A DNA stretch of 64,000 nt from AC-32 sp038237925 (GCA_038237925.1 JBBRYF010000007.1:62001-126000), one strand, 5' to 3'; counted from the stretch's first letter, positions 16,396-26,018 are shown. Notes: generated by a model from the sequence alone, not told the origin. Numbers and translations: made by a program.

Positions 16396-17762
16396 TAGAG
16401 GTCCTCCAATCTCACGCGGACGATGCGGCGCTCGCGCTCTTCGAGCGAGGCGAGGTCGCCCGCAGCCTGCGAGTGGATCAGCCGGCGAAAGCCGAACTTG
16501 CGGCCCGGGATCGGAAGCTCGTCGCCGGCGTCGTCGACGATCTGCACGAAGAGGCCCGTGTTCGGCCCGCCCTTGTGCAGCTGGCCGGTCGAGTGCAGGT
16601 AGCGCGGGCCGAGGCCGTGCGTGACGACGCACCCGCTCTCGGCGCGGGCGCGCTCGACAAGCGGCGCAAGCTCGCCCTCGCGCGCGGGGTCGATGAAGGC
16701 CTGGATCGCGATGTAGTCGCCGGGGCGCGACTGCGCGAAGAGCTCCTCAAGCGAGCCGCGCGGCTCGACGTCCGGCTCGCCGGCGGCCAGGACGTCGTTC
16801 GTCTTGTCCTTCGCGGCCTGCACGTTCGGCTGGTCGAACGGGTTGATCCCGAGGATCGAGCCGGCGACCGCAGTCGCGAACTCCCAGCGGAAGAACTCCT
16901 GCCCGAGCTCGTACGACCCCGGCAGCCGCACCTCGGGCGCCTGGCGGTCGGGCCCGTCCGGAGACTCCTCGGGCGCAGGGATCAGCCCCTTCCCCTCCTT
17001 GCCGGTCGACTCCGCGAGCAGCTGCTCGGCCCAGAGGCCGAAGCCGCCAGGGTTCGGGTTGATCGTCACCTTGTCGCGGCCCTCGTGCCAGCCGTTGCCG
17101 AGCTCGAGGCCGAGCTCGAGGCCGGGGTTGCCCTCCTCGCCGTGACAGGCCTCGGCCACCTCGTCGACGCGCTCGAGCAGCCGCTCCAGGTCGACGCCCA
17201 TCAGCGCGGCGGGAACGAGCCCGAACGCGGACAGGGCCGAGTAGCGCCCGCCGATCGTCGGCTCGCCGTCGAAGGTCGCACGGAACCCGCGCTCGCGCGC
17301 GACCTGCTGGAGCTCGGAGCCGGGATCGGTGATCGCGACGAAGAGCTCACCGCGCTTGCCGGTCCGCTCCCAGAACCAGTCGAGATGGCAGCGGGTCTCG
17401 AGCGTCGTGCCGGACTTCGAAGCGACCACGAAGAGCGTCGCGTCGAGGTCGAGGCTCTCGGTCATCCGGCGGATTGCCGCCGGGTGCGTCGTGTCGAGGA
17501 CGTGGAACGCGTCGGCCTGGAAAGTGCGGCTCAGCACCTCGGGCGCGAGACTCGAGCCGCCCATGCCGAGCAGCACGAACGTGTCGATCATGCCGGGCGC
17601 CGCGACCTCCTCGACGAACCGCAGCAGCTCGCTCAGGCGGCTGCGCATCCGCATCGGCTCGTCGAGCCAGCCGAGCCACTTCGCCTCGTCGTGGCCTGTC
17701 CAGAGCGTCGGGTCGCGCTCCCAGATCCGCGCGACGATCTCGGCGGGGGCGACCGAGCTCAC
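16395..17762 (-). CDS. pgi: Glucose-6-phosphate isomerase
   Basis: 455 residues with the SIS-type sugar isomerase features: FVLLGMGGSSLAPEVLSRTF (~residue 62), VVASKSGTTLET (~112) and a C-terminal HKGGPNTGLFVQI region. This short form matches the isomerase domain found fused to transaldolase in some bacteria; here tal is a separate gene upstream. GTG 17762 overlaps the hydrolase stop by 4 nt (GTGA). It interconverts glucose 6-phosphate and fructose 6-phosphate, linking glycolysis to the pentose phosphate genes. Confidence 0.93.
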   Translation of the reverse strand: MSSVAPAEIVARIWERDPTLWTGHDEAKWLGWLDEPMRMRSRLSELLRFVEEVAAPGMIDTFVLLGMGGSSLAPEVLSRTFQADAFHVLDTTHPAAIRRMTESLDLDATLFVVASKSGTTLETRCHLDWFWERTGKRGELFVAITDPGSELQQVARERGFRATFDGEPTIGGRYSALSAFGLVPAALMGVDLERLLERVDEVAEACHGEEGNPGLELGLELGNGWHEGRDKVTINPNPGGFGLWAEQLLAESTGKEGKGLIPAPEESPDGPDRQAPEVRLPGSYELGQEFFRWEFATAVAGSILGINPFDQPNVQAAKDKTNDVLAAGEPDVEPRGSLEELFAQSRPGDYIAIQAFIDPAREGELAPLVERARAESGCVVTHGLGPRYLHSTGQLHKGGPNTGLFVQIVDDAGDELPIPGRKFGFRRLIHSQAAGDLASLEERERRIVRVRLEDL

Positions 17763-18544
17763 GACACGGTTTCCCGCAGGAACGGAAGCACGAGCTCGTC
17801 GAACTCGCGCGGCCGCTCGAGGCTCGGCACGTGCGCGGTTTCCGCGATCGTGACGCGCCTGGCTCCCGGGATCTCGCGCTCGAGCCGCTCGCTGATCGCA
17901 TGCATGTCGGGCACATCCTCCTCACCGACGACGATCAGCGTCGGTGCGTTGATCTCGCCGAGCCGCTCGGCGAGGTCGGGTACGAGCGGCTCCTCGTCGG
18001 CGTCATCGCCGATTGGGAGCTGGAGCTCGAAGGCCCGTCGCTGCATCTCGGCGACCCACGTGCTCACCTGGGGATCGACATCCCCGGTGCTGCGCCGCGG
18101 GCCGTCGAGCCACATGCGCAGGTTCACCTCGACCGCCTCGTCGAGGTCGCCGGCCTCTAGCGCGGCCTCCTCCTCGGCCCAGCCGGCGCGCGTCTCTTCC
18201 GACCAGTCGTGGCCCGGCAGGCCGGGCGCGACGAGCACGAGCGAGCGAACGAGGCCCGGGTGCGCGACGGCGACCTCGAGGACGACGCGTCCGCCGAGCG
18301 AGTTGCCGACGAGCGCGACGTTCTCGAACCCGTGCCGGTCGAGCACGTCGACCAGGTCCTGCGCGCTCGAGAAGCTCCCGGCCTCGAGCGGCGTCTGGCC
18401 GAAGCCGCGCAGGTCGCAGCGCAGCACGCGGAACGAGCTCGCGTACTCCGCCCACTGCGGCTCCCACATGCGGCTGTCGCAGATGCCCGCGTGCACGAAC
18501 GCGACCTCGGGCCCATCGCCGGCGACCTCCGTGTAGAGCTCCAC
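17759..18544 (-). CDS. Alpha/beta hydrolase in the pentose phosphate operon
   Basis: 261 residues with an alpha/beta-hydrolase fold: oxyanion region VHAGICDSRMW near 22, nucleophile elbow GNSLGG near 90, acid in VVGEEDVP and catalytic His in ETAHVPSLERP near 240. GTG 18544 is preceded by a GAAGG-like site; it follows tal by 11 nt and overlaps pgi by 4 nt, so it is firmly in the operon. No classical 6-phosphogluconolactonase gene is present in the cluster, and this hydrolase occupies a position where one would help. A lactonase role is conjecture; general esterase activity is the alternative. Confidence 0.85.
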   Translation of the reverse strand: MELYTEVAGDGPEVAFVHAGICDSRMWEPQWAEYASSFRVLRCDLRGFGQTPLEAGSFSSAQDLVDVLDRHGFENVALVGNSLGGRVVLEVAVAHPGLVRSLVLVAPGLPGHDWSEETRAGWAEEEAALEAGDLDEAVEVNLRMWLDGPRRSTGDVDPQVSTWVAEMQRRAFELQLPIGDDADEEPLVPDLAERLGEINAPTLIVVGEEDVPDMHAISERLEREIPGARRVTIAETAHVPSLERPREFDELVLPFLRETVS

Positions 18545-18555
18545 CCGCTGGGCCT

Positions 18556-19662
18556 TCAGGCCGAAACGAGCTCGCCGCGCTTGGCCTTGACGCCGTCGAG
18601 CAGCTCGCGGAACGAGTCGGCGAACTTCTCCACGCCCTCGCGCTCCAGCACCGCGACCACGTCGCCGTAGTCGACGCCGGCCTCGGCGACCCGCTCGAAG
18701 ACGCGCTTCGCCTCGTCGATGTCGCACTCGAGCGTGAGCGCCACTTCGCCGTGGTCCTGGAAGGCGCGGATCGTCTCCTCGGGCATCGTGTCCACCGTCT
18801 GTGGCCCGATCAGCTCCTCGACGTACATCACGTCGCGGTAGTCGGGGTTCTTGGTCGACGTCGAAGCCCACAGGCAGCGCTGCGTCCGCGCGCCCTTCGC
18901 CTTCAGCGCCTCCCAGCGCTCGCCTGAGTGGAGCTCCCTGTAGCGCTGGTACGCGAGCTTCGCGTTCGCGATCGCGAGCTTGCCCTGGAGCTCCTTCGGC
19001 GCGCCGGCTTCGTCGAGCCGCCGGTCGGCCTCGGTGTCCACGCGCGAGACGAAGAAGCTCGCCACGGACGCGACCGGCCCGGGGTCGCCACCGCTCTCGA
19101 CCAGCCGCTCGAGCCCGCGCAGGTAGGCCTCGACGACCTCCGCGTAGCGCTCCAGCGAGAAGATCAGCGTGACGTTGATGCTGCGGCCGCGCGCGATCAT
19201 CTCCTCGATCGCCGGCAGCCCCGCCTTGGTGGCCGGAATCTTGACGAAGCAGTTCTCCTTGTCGACGAGCTCGTGCAGGCGCTGCGCCTCGTCGATCGTG
19301 CCCTGCGTGTCGTTCGCGAGGTTCGGGTCGACCTCGATCGAGACGTAGCCGTCCTGACCGCCGCCGCCGTCCCAGACGGGGCGCAGCAGGTCGCACGCGT
19401 TCCGCACATCCTGGACCGCGAGCTTCAGGAAGACCTCCTTCGCGTCCTCCTCCTCGGCGAGCACCTCCTTGAACTGCTCGTCGTAGGCGTCGCCCTCGGC
19501 GATCGCCTTTTGGAAGATCGTCGGGTTGGAGGTGATGCCGACGACGGCGTCCTCCTCGATCATCCGCGCAAGCTCCCCGCTCTCCAGCAGGTGCCGCGAG
19601 AGGTAGTCGATCCAGACGCTCTGGCCGAGCTCCGAAAGGTCATGCAAGCGTGACTTAGCCAT
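18556..19662 (-). CDS. tal: Transaldolase
   Basis: 368 residues, the length of the actinobacterial Tal class. Visible features are SNPTIFQKAI near 50, the INVTLIFSLERY strand near 165 and LWASTSTKNPDYRDVMYVEEL near 265 with the Schiff-base lysine. It exchanges dihydroxyacetone units between sugar phosphates in the non-oxidative branch. ATG 19662 has a GGGAGAAG ribosome site and overlaps the rpiB end by 8 nt. Confidence 0.96.
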   Translation of the reverse strand: MAKSRLHDLSELGQSVWIDYLSRHLLESGELARMIEEDAVVGITSNPTIFQKAIAEGDAYDEQFKEVLAEEEDAKEVFLKLAVQDVRNACDLLRPVWDGGGGQDGYVSIEVDPNLANDTQGTIDEAQRLHELVDKENCFVKIPATKAGLPAIEEMIARGRSINVTLIFSLERYAEVVEAYLRGLERLVESGGDPGPVASVASFFVSRVDTEADRRLDEAGAPKELQGKLAIANAKLAYQRYRELHSGERWEALKAKGARTQRCLWASTSTKNPDYRDVMYVEELIGPQTVDTMPEETIRAFQDHGEVALTLECDIDEAKRVFERVAEAGVDYGDVVAVLEREGVEKFADSFRELLDGVKAKRGELVSA

Positions 19663-20113
19663 AGGTCTTCTCCCTTTCCATCTCTTCGATCTTCTCAAGC
19701 CTGCGGACGTACCGCTCGCCGCCGTCGAACCGCGCGCCGAGGAAGGCGCGCGCGAGGTCGGCGGCCAGCTCTGCGCCAATGACCTCGGAGCCGAGGCAGA
19801 GCACGTTCATGTCGTCGTGCTCGACGCCCTGGTGCGCCGAGTAGACGTCATGGCAGATCGCGGCGCGGATCCCGGCGAGCTTGTTGGCGGCGACCGACGC
19901 CCCGACGCCCGAGCCGCAGACGAGCAGCGCGCGCTCCGCGTCTCCGCCGCGAATCGCCTCGCCGACCTCGCGTGCCTTGTCCGGGTAGTCGACGCGCGGC
20001 TCGGCCTTGTCGGTGCCGAGATCGACGGCCTCGTGCCCGAGCGCCGCCAGCTCCTCCAGCAACCGCTCGCGCAGCTTGACGCCGCGGTGATCGAAGGCAA
20101 CCGCGACCCGCAT
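19655..20113 (-). CDS. rpiB: Ribose-5-phosphate isomerase B
   Basis: 152 residues of the RpiB/LacAB family: VAFDHRGVKLRE at the N-terminus, VDYPDKAREV near 42, CGSGVGASVAANK near 67 with the catalytic cysteine, and HDDMNVLCLGSEVIG near 100. It interconverts ribulose and ribose 5-phosphates. It is first in the minus-strand pentose phosphate operon and divergent from tkt across only 20 bp. Confidence 0.96.
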   Translation of the reverse strand: MRVAVAFDHRGVKLRERLLEELAALGHEAVDLGTDKAEPRVDYPDKAREVGEAIRGGDAERALLVCGSGVGASVAANKLAGIRAAICHDVYSAHQGVEHDDMNVLCLGSEVIGAELAADLARAFLGARFDGGERYVRRLEKIEEMEREKTYG

Positions 20114-20121
20114 AGGACCGT

Positions 20122-20127
20122 TACGTT
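20122..20127 (+). promoter_or_regulatory. -10 box TACGTT for leaderless tkt
   Basis: TACGTT plus 6 nt places the start point at ATG 20134. The complementary strand reads TAACGT at 20123-20128, 9 nt from the rpiB ATG, so one near-palindrome may serve both divergent operons. Confidence 0.45.
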
Positions 20128-20133
20128 ACCGGC

Positions 20134-21978
20134 ATGACCGACGCAGAGCGCTGGCGGGAACTGGGGCAGCAGCTACGCGTCGACTCGATCCGCGCGGTCG
20201 CCGTGAAGAAGTCCGGGCACCCGACCTCCTCGATGTCCGCGGCCGACCTGATGGCCGTCCTGATGTCGAAGTACCTGCACTACGACTTCGACAACCCGGA
20301 CAACCCGGCGAACGACCATCTGATCTTCTCGAAGGGTCACGCGTCGCCCCTGCTCTACTCGATGTACAAGGCGGCCGGCGCGATCACCGACGAGGAGCTG
20401 CTGACCTTCCGGACCTTCGGCAGCCGGATGCAGGGCCACCCGACCCCGGCGATCCCGTGGGTCGACGTGGCGACCGGCTCGCTCGGGCAGGGGCTGCCCT
20501 TTGCGGTCGGGATCGCGCTCGCCGGCAAGAAGCTCGACCGGCTGCCCTACCGCGTCTGGGCGCTCTGCGGCGACAGCGAGATGGCGGAGGGCTCGATGTG
20601 GGAGGCCTTCGAGCACGCCGCGTTCTACGGGCTCGACAACCTGACCGCGATCATCGACGTGAACAAGTTCGGCCAGCGCGGCGAGACCATGCACGGCTGG
20701 GACCTCGACTCGTACGCGAACCGCGCGAAGGCGTTCGGCTGGCACGCGATCGAGATCGACGGCCACGACGTCGACGCGGTCGACCGCGCACTCGGCGAGG
20801 CCGCGGCGGAGCAGAACGTGCCGACGGTGATCGTCGCTCGGACGGTCAAGGGCAAAGGCGTGAAGGCGGTCGAGGACAAGCCCGGCTGGCACGGGAAGGC
20901 GCTCGACGACCCAGAGGCGGCCGTCGCAGAGCTCGGCGGCGAGCGCAACATCATCGTCGACGTCGCGAAGCCGGAGGACGGCGAACCACATACGTTCGAG
21001 GTCGACGGTCCCGTCGAGCTGCCCACGTGGGAGCTAGGCGAGGAGGTCGCGACTCGGCGCGCGTACGGCGACGCGCTCGCGGCGCTCGGCGCCGGCCGCG
21101 GCGACGTGGTCGCGATCGACGGCGAGGTCTCGAACTCGACCTACGCCGAGATCTTCCGCGACGCGCACCCCGACCGGTACTTCGAGATGTACATCGCCGA
21201 GCAGCAGCTGATCGCGGCCGCGGTCGGCCTCCAGGTGCGCAAGTGGGTGCCGTTCGCGTCGACCTTCGCAGCGTTCTTCTCGCGCGCCTACGACTTCATC
21301 CGCATGGCCGCGATCAGCCAGGCGAACATCCGGCTCTGCGGCTCGCACGCCGGCGTCTCGATCGGCGAGGACGGCCCCTCGCAGATGGCGCTCGAGGACC
21401 TGGCGATGATGCGCGCCGTCCACGGCTCGACCGTGCTCTACCCGTGCGACGCGAACCAGACGGCCCGGCTGGTGGCGGAGATGGCCGATACCGACGGGAT
21501 CGTCTACATGCGCACCACACGCGCGGCGACGCCGGTCGTCTACGGCAACGGCGAGGACTTCCCGGTCGGCGGTTCGCGCATCCTGCGCGACGGCGACGAC
21601 CTGGCGATCGTCGCGGCCGGGATCACGTTGCACGAGTCGCTCGCGGCGGCCGACCGGCTCGCCTCGGAGGGAATCAACGCGCGCGTGATCGACCTCTACT
21701 CGGTCAAGCCGGTCGACGAGGAGACGCTGCGCGCGGCCGCCGAGGCGACCGGCGGGCGGATCCTCACCGTCGAGGACCACTGGCCCGAGGGCGGGATCGG
21801 CGACGCGGTGCTCGAGGCGCTCTCGGACGGCGAGGCGGCGCCCCGCGTCGTGCGGCTCGCGGTGCGCGACATGCCCGGCTCCGGCAAGCCGGCCGAGCTG
21901 CTCGCGGCGGCCGGGATCGACGCCGAGCACATCGCCTCGGCGGCGCGCACGCTCGTCGGCGCTGCGGTCAGCGCCTAG
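20134..21978 (+). CDS. tkt: Transketolase
   Basis: 614 residues. N-terminal HPTSSMSAADLMAVL, the thiamine diphosphate motif GDSEMAEGSMWEA (~150) ending in IIDVNKFGQ, the pyrimidine domain with the catalytic glutamate in MYIAEQQLIAAAVGLQ (~355), and a C-terminal LDSVKPVDEETL-like regulatory domain (LYSVKPVDEETL). It transfers two-carbon units between sugar phosphates. It is divergent from rpiB and its stop overlaps the convergent kinase stop in CTAG. Confidence 0.97.
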   Translation: MTDAERWRELGQQLRVDSIRAVAVKKSGHPTSSMSAADLMAVLMSKYLHYDFDNPDNPANDHLIFSKGHASPLLYSMYKAAGAITDEELLTFRTFGSRMQGHPTPAIPWVDVATGSLGQGLPFAVGIALAGKKLDRLPYRVWALCGDSEMAEGSMWEAFEHAAFYGLDNLTAIIDVNKFGQRGETMHGWDLDSYANRAKAFGWHAIEIDGHDVDAVDRALGEAAAEQNVPTVIVARTVKGKGVKAVEDKPGWHGKALDDPEAAVAELGGERNIIVDVAKPEDGEPHTFEVDGPVELPTWELGEEVATRRAYGDALAALGAGRGDVVAIDGEVSNSTYAEIFRDAHPDRYFEMYIAEQQLIAAAVGLQVRKWVPFASTFAAFFSRAYDFIRMAAISQANIRLCGSHAGVSIGEDGPSQMALEDLAMMRAVHGSTVLYPCDANQTARLVAEMADTDGIVYMRTTRAATPVVYGNGEDFPVGGSRILRDGDDLAIVAAGITLHESLAAADRLASEGINARVIDLYSVKPVDEETLRAAAEATGGRILTVEDHWPEGGIGDAVLEALSDGEAAPRVVRLAVRDMPGSGKPAELLAAAGIDAEHIASAARTLVGAAVSA

Positions 21979-23309
21979 AAGAGCCGCTCGTACAGCTCGC
22001 GCTGCCGCTCTCGCGCCGCTGTGTAGATCGCGCTGCGTTCTGCGTCAGGCTCGAACACGCGGCCGAGCGGCGCCGGCTCGGGCTCGGCGCCCAGCCGCTC
22101 GAGAACGTGAACCGCCGCCCCACGCGCTGAGCCTTCCTCGACGCCCGACGCCGTGACCGGACGGTCGAGCACGTCGGCGAAGATCTGAGTCCACCGCGGG
22201 CCGGCCAGCAGCGCGTGTCCGGTCGCGACCAGCTCGCGGATCTCCGGAAGCGAGTCGGCGATCTCGGCGAGGCGGTAGGCGACACCTTCGAGCCCGGCCT
22301 GCAGCAGGTCTTGCGCGTCGGCGTCGAAGGTGAGGCCGGCGATCGCTCCGGTCGCGCGAGGGTTCCAGCCGGGGCTGCGCTCCCCGCCGAGAAGCGGCAG
22401 GAAGGTCAGCCCGTGCGCATCCGGCGGACGCGGCTCAGCCGGCTCGAGGCGGAGGGTTCGCTTAAGCCACGCGTACAGGTTGCCGCCGTCCGAGACCGCA
22501 CCGCCTTCGATGACCCGGCGCTCGTCGACGAAGTAGCTGAAGAGCCCCGGCCGCGGCTCCGGCTCGCCCTCGCGCACGACGCGCAGCGCGCCCGAGGTGC
22601 CGATCGTCAAGGCCGCCCGCTCCGGGGTAGTGCAGCCGGCGCCGAGGTTCGAGCAGGCGCCGTCTCCCAGCGGCGGATAGGTCGTTCCGGCCGGCTCGTC
22701 GCCGAGCGGCGGGAGCAGCGCGCTGTCGACGTCAAGCGCCTCGAGCAGCTCCGCGTCCCACTCGCGTCTGCGAAGGTCGAGCAGGCCGGTGCCGGACGCC
22801 ATCGAGAGCGTCGTCCGCAGCTCGCCCGTGAGGCTCAGGAAGAGGTAGTCGCCGAACGAGACGACGCGGCGCGCGGCCCCGAAGGTCTCGGGCTGCTCGG
22901 CCCGGAGCCAGGCGAGCTTGGCGGGCCAGTAGCTCGGATGGAGCACACAGCCGGTGCGGGCGTGGATCTCGCTCGCGTCGAGCCGGCTCGCAAGCTCCTC
23001 GGCCTGGGCCGCCGCCCGCCGGTCCTGCCACAGCAGCACCGGCACGAGCGGCCGGTCGCGCTCGTCGAGCAGCACCAGGCTGTGCCAGAAGCAGGAGCTC
23101 GCAACCGCGTCGAAGCCCTCTGCGCCGGCCTCCTCGAGCACCGCTCGGCTCGCGGCGACCAGCTCGTCCGCGCCGAGCTCGGCCGAGCCGTCGCGGCCCT
23201 GACGAGCGGCATACGTCCGGCGAGCGGCGTCCCCGACCTCCCGGCCGCGCTCGTCGTAGCCGCACGCGCGCGTGGACGAGCTGCCGACGTCGAGCGCGAG
23301 CACCCGCAT
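21975..23309 (-). CDS. FGGY-family carbohydrate kinase, gluconokinase-like
   Basis: 444 residues with the FGGY signatures: VLALDVGSSSTRACGYD phosphate-binding start, VLLWQDRRAAAQAEEL near 95, TIGTSGALRVV (~225) for ATP and FLPLLGGERSPGWNPRATGAI (~285). Similarity in style and its position next to tkt and the pentose phosphate operon suggest gluconate, giving 6-phosphogluconate for Gnd; xylulose or ribulose are alternatives. ATG 23309 lies 8 nt after a minus-strand TAGGCT box. Confidence 0.85.
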   Translation of the reverse strand: MRVLALDVGSSSTRACGYDERGREVGDAARRTYAARQGRDGSAELGADELVAASRAVLEEAGAEGFDAVASSCFWHSLVLLDERDRPLVPVLLWQDRRAAAQAEELASRLDASEIHARTGCVLHPSYWPAKLAWLRAEQPETFGAARRVVSFGDYLFLSLTGELRTTLSMASGTGLLDLRRREWDAELLEALDVDSALLPPLGDEPAGTTYPPLGDGACSNLGAGCTTPERAALTIGTSGALRVVREGEPEPRPGLFSYFVDERRVIEGGAVSDGGNLYAWLKRTLRLEPAEPRPPDAHGLTFLPLLGGERSPGWNPRATGAIAGLTFDADAQDLLQAGLEGVAYRLAEIADSLPEIRELVATGHALLAGPRWTQIFADVLDRPVTASGVEEGSARGAAVHVLERLGAEPEPAPLGRVFEPDAERSAIYTAARERQRELYERLF

Positions 23310-23321
23310 GACGCGGGAGCC

Positions 23322-23327
23322 TACGCT
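23322..23327 (+). promoter_or_regulatory. -10 box TACGCT for leaderless ABC-F gene
   Basis: TACGCT plus 7 nt leads to GTG at 23335; no ribosome binding site is present. Confidence 0.4.
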
Positions 23328-23334
23328 TAGGCAC

Positions 23335-25209
23335 GTGGCCGTCGTCAACGCCTCCAACCTGCGGAAAGAGCTCGCGGGCTCGTTGCTCTTCGAGGGCGTC
23401 TCGTTCTCGGTCAAGCGTCGCAACCGGCTCGCGCTCTCCGGCCCGAACGGCGCCGGCAAGACCACACTGCTCCGGATGCTCGTCGGCGAGAGCGACATCC
23501 ACGGCGGCGAGCTCTCATTCGCAAAGGGCACCCGGATCGCGCTGCACGACCAGCGGCCGCCGCTCGACCGCGGCCTGACGCTGCGCGAGTACTCACTCAC
23601 CGGCGCGCGCGACCTGATCGAGACCGAGAAGGAGCTCCGCGCCCTCGAGCAGGCGATGGCCAACGGCGATCATGCCCAGGCGACGCTGAGCCGCTACGCG
23701 GAGGCGCAGTCGCGCCTCGAGCACGCGGGCGGCTACAACTGGCGCGACCGTGCGGCGGCGGCCCTCCGCGGCCTCGGCTTCGCCGAGCACGACCTCGACC
23801 GGCCGCTGACGACGTTCTCCGGGGGCGAGCTGACGCGCGCCTCGCTCGCCCGCGCGCTGGCCGGCGACCCCGACCTGCTGCTGCTCGACGAGCCGACGAA
23901 CCACCTGGACGTCGAGAACCTCGAGTGGCTCGAGCAGGAGCTGCAGTCGCTCGACGCCGCCGTGATCCTGGTCGCGCACGACCGCTGGTTCCTCGAGGCG
24001 GTCACGACCGGCGTGCTCGAGCTCGAGGCCGGACGCTCGCTGTTCTTCCCCGGGCCTTGGCACGTCTGGCGGCTCGAGAAGGCGGCGCGCGCGCAGGCCG
24101 CCGCGAAGACGGCCGAGCGCGTCGGCGCGGACATCGTCCGGCTCGAGCGGTTCGTCGAGCGCTTTCGTTACAAGAAGAGCAAGGCCAAGCAGGCCCAGGC
24201 GAAGCTGACGCAGATCAAGCGGCTCGAGGTGGAGCGCTCGGGCGCGGCCGGCGAGTACGAGCTTTTGACGCGGCACAGCAAGACACTGGGCTTCGAGTTC
24301 CTGAAGCCCGCGCGCAGCGGCCGGACCGTCCTCGAGGCGACCGGCCTCGGCGTGGCCGCGGGCGACAAGCAGCTGCTCAGCGCCGCGACCTTCGCGCTCG
24401 AGCGCGGCGAGCACGTCGGGCTCGTGGGGGCGAACGGCTCCGGCAAGACGACGCTGCTCGAGACCGCCCTCGACCGGCGCGAGTCGGTCGGCGGCAAGGT
24501 CCGCCTCGGCCACGGCGTCATTCCCGCGTACTTCTCCCAGCACGAGGTCGAGCTCGATGAGCGCGGCAGCGTGCTCGACTGCGCCCAGCGCTCGACCGGG
24601 CTGACGCGGCCGCAGGCGCAGAAGCTGCTCGGCCGCTTCCTCTTCTCCGGCTGGGAAGCCCACGAAAAGCCGGTCACGGCGCTTTCGGGCGGCGAGCGGC
24701 GGCGGCTCGCGCTGGCGCTCGTCGTCGCCTCGGGCGCGAACTTCCTCGTGCTCGACGAGCCGACGAACCACCTCGACCTCGAGAGCCGCGAGGCGCTCGA
24801 GGACGCGCTGGATGCGTTCCCCGGCACGGTGCTGCTCGTCTCGCACGACCGGGCCTTGCTGGACGCGGTCGCTCACCGGCTGCTCGCGATCGAAGACCGC
24901 GCCCTGCGCTCGTTCGAGGGCGGCTGGGCCGAGTACGCACGCTACCGCGAAGAGCCGGAAGTCGTCGTCGAGCCCCCGAAGCCAAAGCAGAAGCCGAAGC
25001 CGCCCCCCGAGCGGCCACCGCGACCGAATGAGCTCGAGCAGCTCGAGGGCCGCATCTCACAGCAGGAGGAGGCGGTCGCCGACCTCGAGCGCCGCCTGGC
25101 CGAGGACTGGTCCGACGTCGAGATGCTGGCCGCCCACCGCGGCGCGCGCGAGGAGCTCCAGCGGCTCATCTCCCGCTGGGAGCGGCTCTTCGAGGAAGCG
25201 CAGGCCTAG
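23335..25209 (+). CDS. ABC-F subfamily ATPase
   Basis: 624 residues with two complete ABC domains and no membrane segment. Domain 1 has Walker A GPNGAGKTTLLRM (~40) and signature TFSGGELTRASLARAL (~165), domain 2 has GANGSGKTTLLE (~365) and ALSGGERRRLALAL (~450). Both have LLLDEPTNHLD-type Walker B. The interdomain linker is rich in Lys/Arg (RYKKSKAKQAQAKL) as in ribosome-associated ABC-F proteins, and a C-terminal Pro/Lys strip is followed by a coiled coil. It is a translation factor or resistance-type protein, not a transporter; precise role unknown. Confidence 0.92.
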   Translation: MAVVNASNLRKELAGSLLFEGVSFSVKRRNRLALSGPNGAGKTTLLRMLVGESDIHGGELSFAKGTRIALHDQRPPLDRGLTLREYSLTGARDLIETEKELRALEQAMANGDHAQATLSRYAEAQSRLEHAGGYNWRDRAAAALRGLGFAEHDLDRPLTTFSGGELTRASLARALAGDPDLLLLDEPTNHLDVENLEWLEQELQSLDAAVILVAHDRWFLEAVTTGVLELEAGRSLFFPGPWHVWRLEKAARAQAAAKTAERVGADIVRLERFVERFRYKKSKAKQAQAKLTQIKRLEVERSGAAGEYELLTRHSKTLGFEFLKPARSGRTVLEATGLGVAAGDKQLLSAATFALERGEHVGLVGANGSGKTTLLETALDRRESVGGKVRLGHGVIPAYFSQHEVELDERGSVLDCAQRSTGLTRPQAQKLLGRFLFSGWEAHEKPVTALSGGERRRLALALVVASGANFLVLDEPTNHLDLESREALEDALDAFPGTVLLVSHDRALLDAVAHRLLAIEDRALRSFEGGWAEYARYREEPEVVVEPPKPKQKPKPPPERPPRPNELEQLEGRISQQEEAVADLERRLAEDWSDVEMLAAHRGAREELQRLISRWERLFEEAQA

Positions 25210-25997
25210 GTTCTGACGTACTGGCGGGCCGCGCGGCGGTTCCGGTACCAGACGCCGATCCCGATCCCGACCGGGGCAACGACGATCAGCGCGAGCAGCG
25301 CAATCGGCACGATCCACCAGACCCGGCTCGGCTTCGGCGTCGCGACCAGGTCGGGCGGCGCGGCGCGGCGCTTGCCCGCAGCCTTGTGCTGCGGCGCGGC
25401 CTTGACCGGCCGCACGTGCTTCTTCGGCGCGACCTTGGCCTTCGCCGTCGCCGCGACCGACGGCGGCCCGTGGAACCGCCTGGGCATCCAGTAGTCGACG
25501 CGCCAATTTCCGTCATGGCCCTTGACGAGCTCGACGTCGGCGGTCATCGCCGACCACCCCGAGCCCGGCTTCGGGAAGAGATACACCTCGAGGCCGACGG
25601 TCTTCGCGTACGTGTACTGGACGAAGCTCCACCGGCCGAGCCCGCGGTTGGCGGCCGGGTACGGCACGACCGGAAGCTCGCCGCGGTTCCACTGCTTGTG
25701 GGTGAAGCCCGCACGCATGCTCGGCGCCGCGATGTCCCACGACCGCCCGACGTCCTGGCGGTCGACCGCCGTCTGGATGAACTCGCGCAGCACCTTGTGC
25801 ACGGCGCGCTGGTTCGCAGGCGTGAACCGCACGCTCTTGGGGTTCGCGTAGCCGGGCACCTCCGGGCCGTTGGCGTTCCCGGGATCGCCTGGGCTGGAGA
25901 GGTGGATGCCGAGGAAGACCAGCGGCACGCCGATCGCCACGAGGACGAGCGGCGGAAAGAGCCGGCGGCGCCAGCGGGGTGAGGACAGGATCCACAC
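25206..25997 (-). CDS. Hypothetical bitopic membrane protein
   Basis: 263 residues with an N-terminal helix (LFPPLVLVAIGVPLVFLGIHL), an ~160-residue extracytoplasmic domain containing aromatic-rich strands (RWSFVQYTYAKTVGLEVYLF), a Lys/Ala/Pro-rich linker and a C-terminal helix (WIVPIALLALIVVAPVGIGIGV) ending in basic residues. No family recognised. GTG 25997 lies 6 nt after CACAAT, a near match to the leaderless box. Its stop shares CTAG with the ABC-F stop. Confidence 0.7.
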   Translation of the reverse strand: MWILSSPRWRRRLFPPLVLVAIGVPLVFLGIHLSSPGDPGNANGPEVPGYANPKSVRFTPANQRAVHKVLREFIQTAVDRQDVGRSWDIAAPSMRAGFTHKQWNRGELPVVPYPAANRGLGRWSFVQYTYAKTVGLEVYLFPKPGSGWSAMTADVELVKGHDGNWRVDYWMPRRFHGPPSVAATAKAKVAPKKHVRPVKAAPQHKAAGKRRAAPPDLVATPKPSRVWWIVPIALLALIVVAPVGIGIGVWYRNRRAARQYVRT

Positions 25998-26018
25998 GCC
26001 CTCATTGTGCCGACGATC

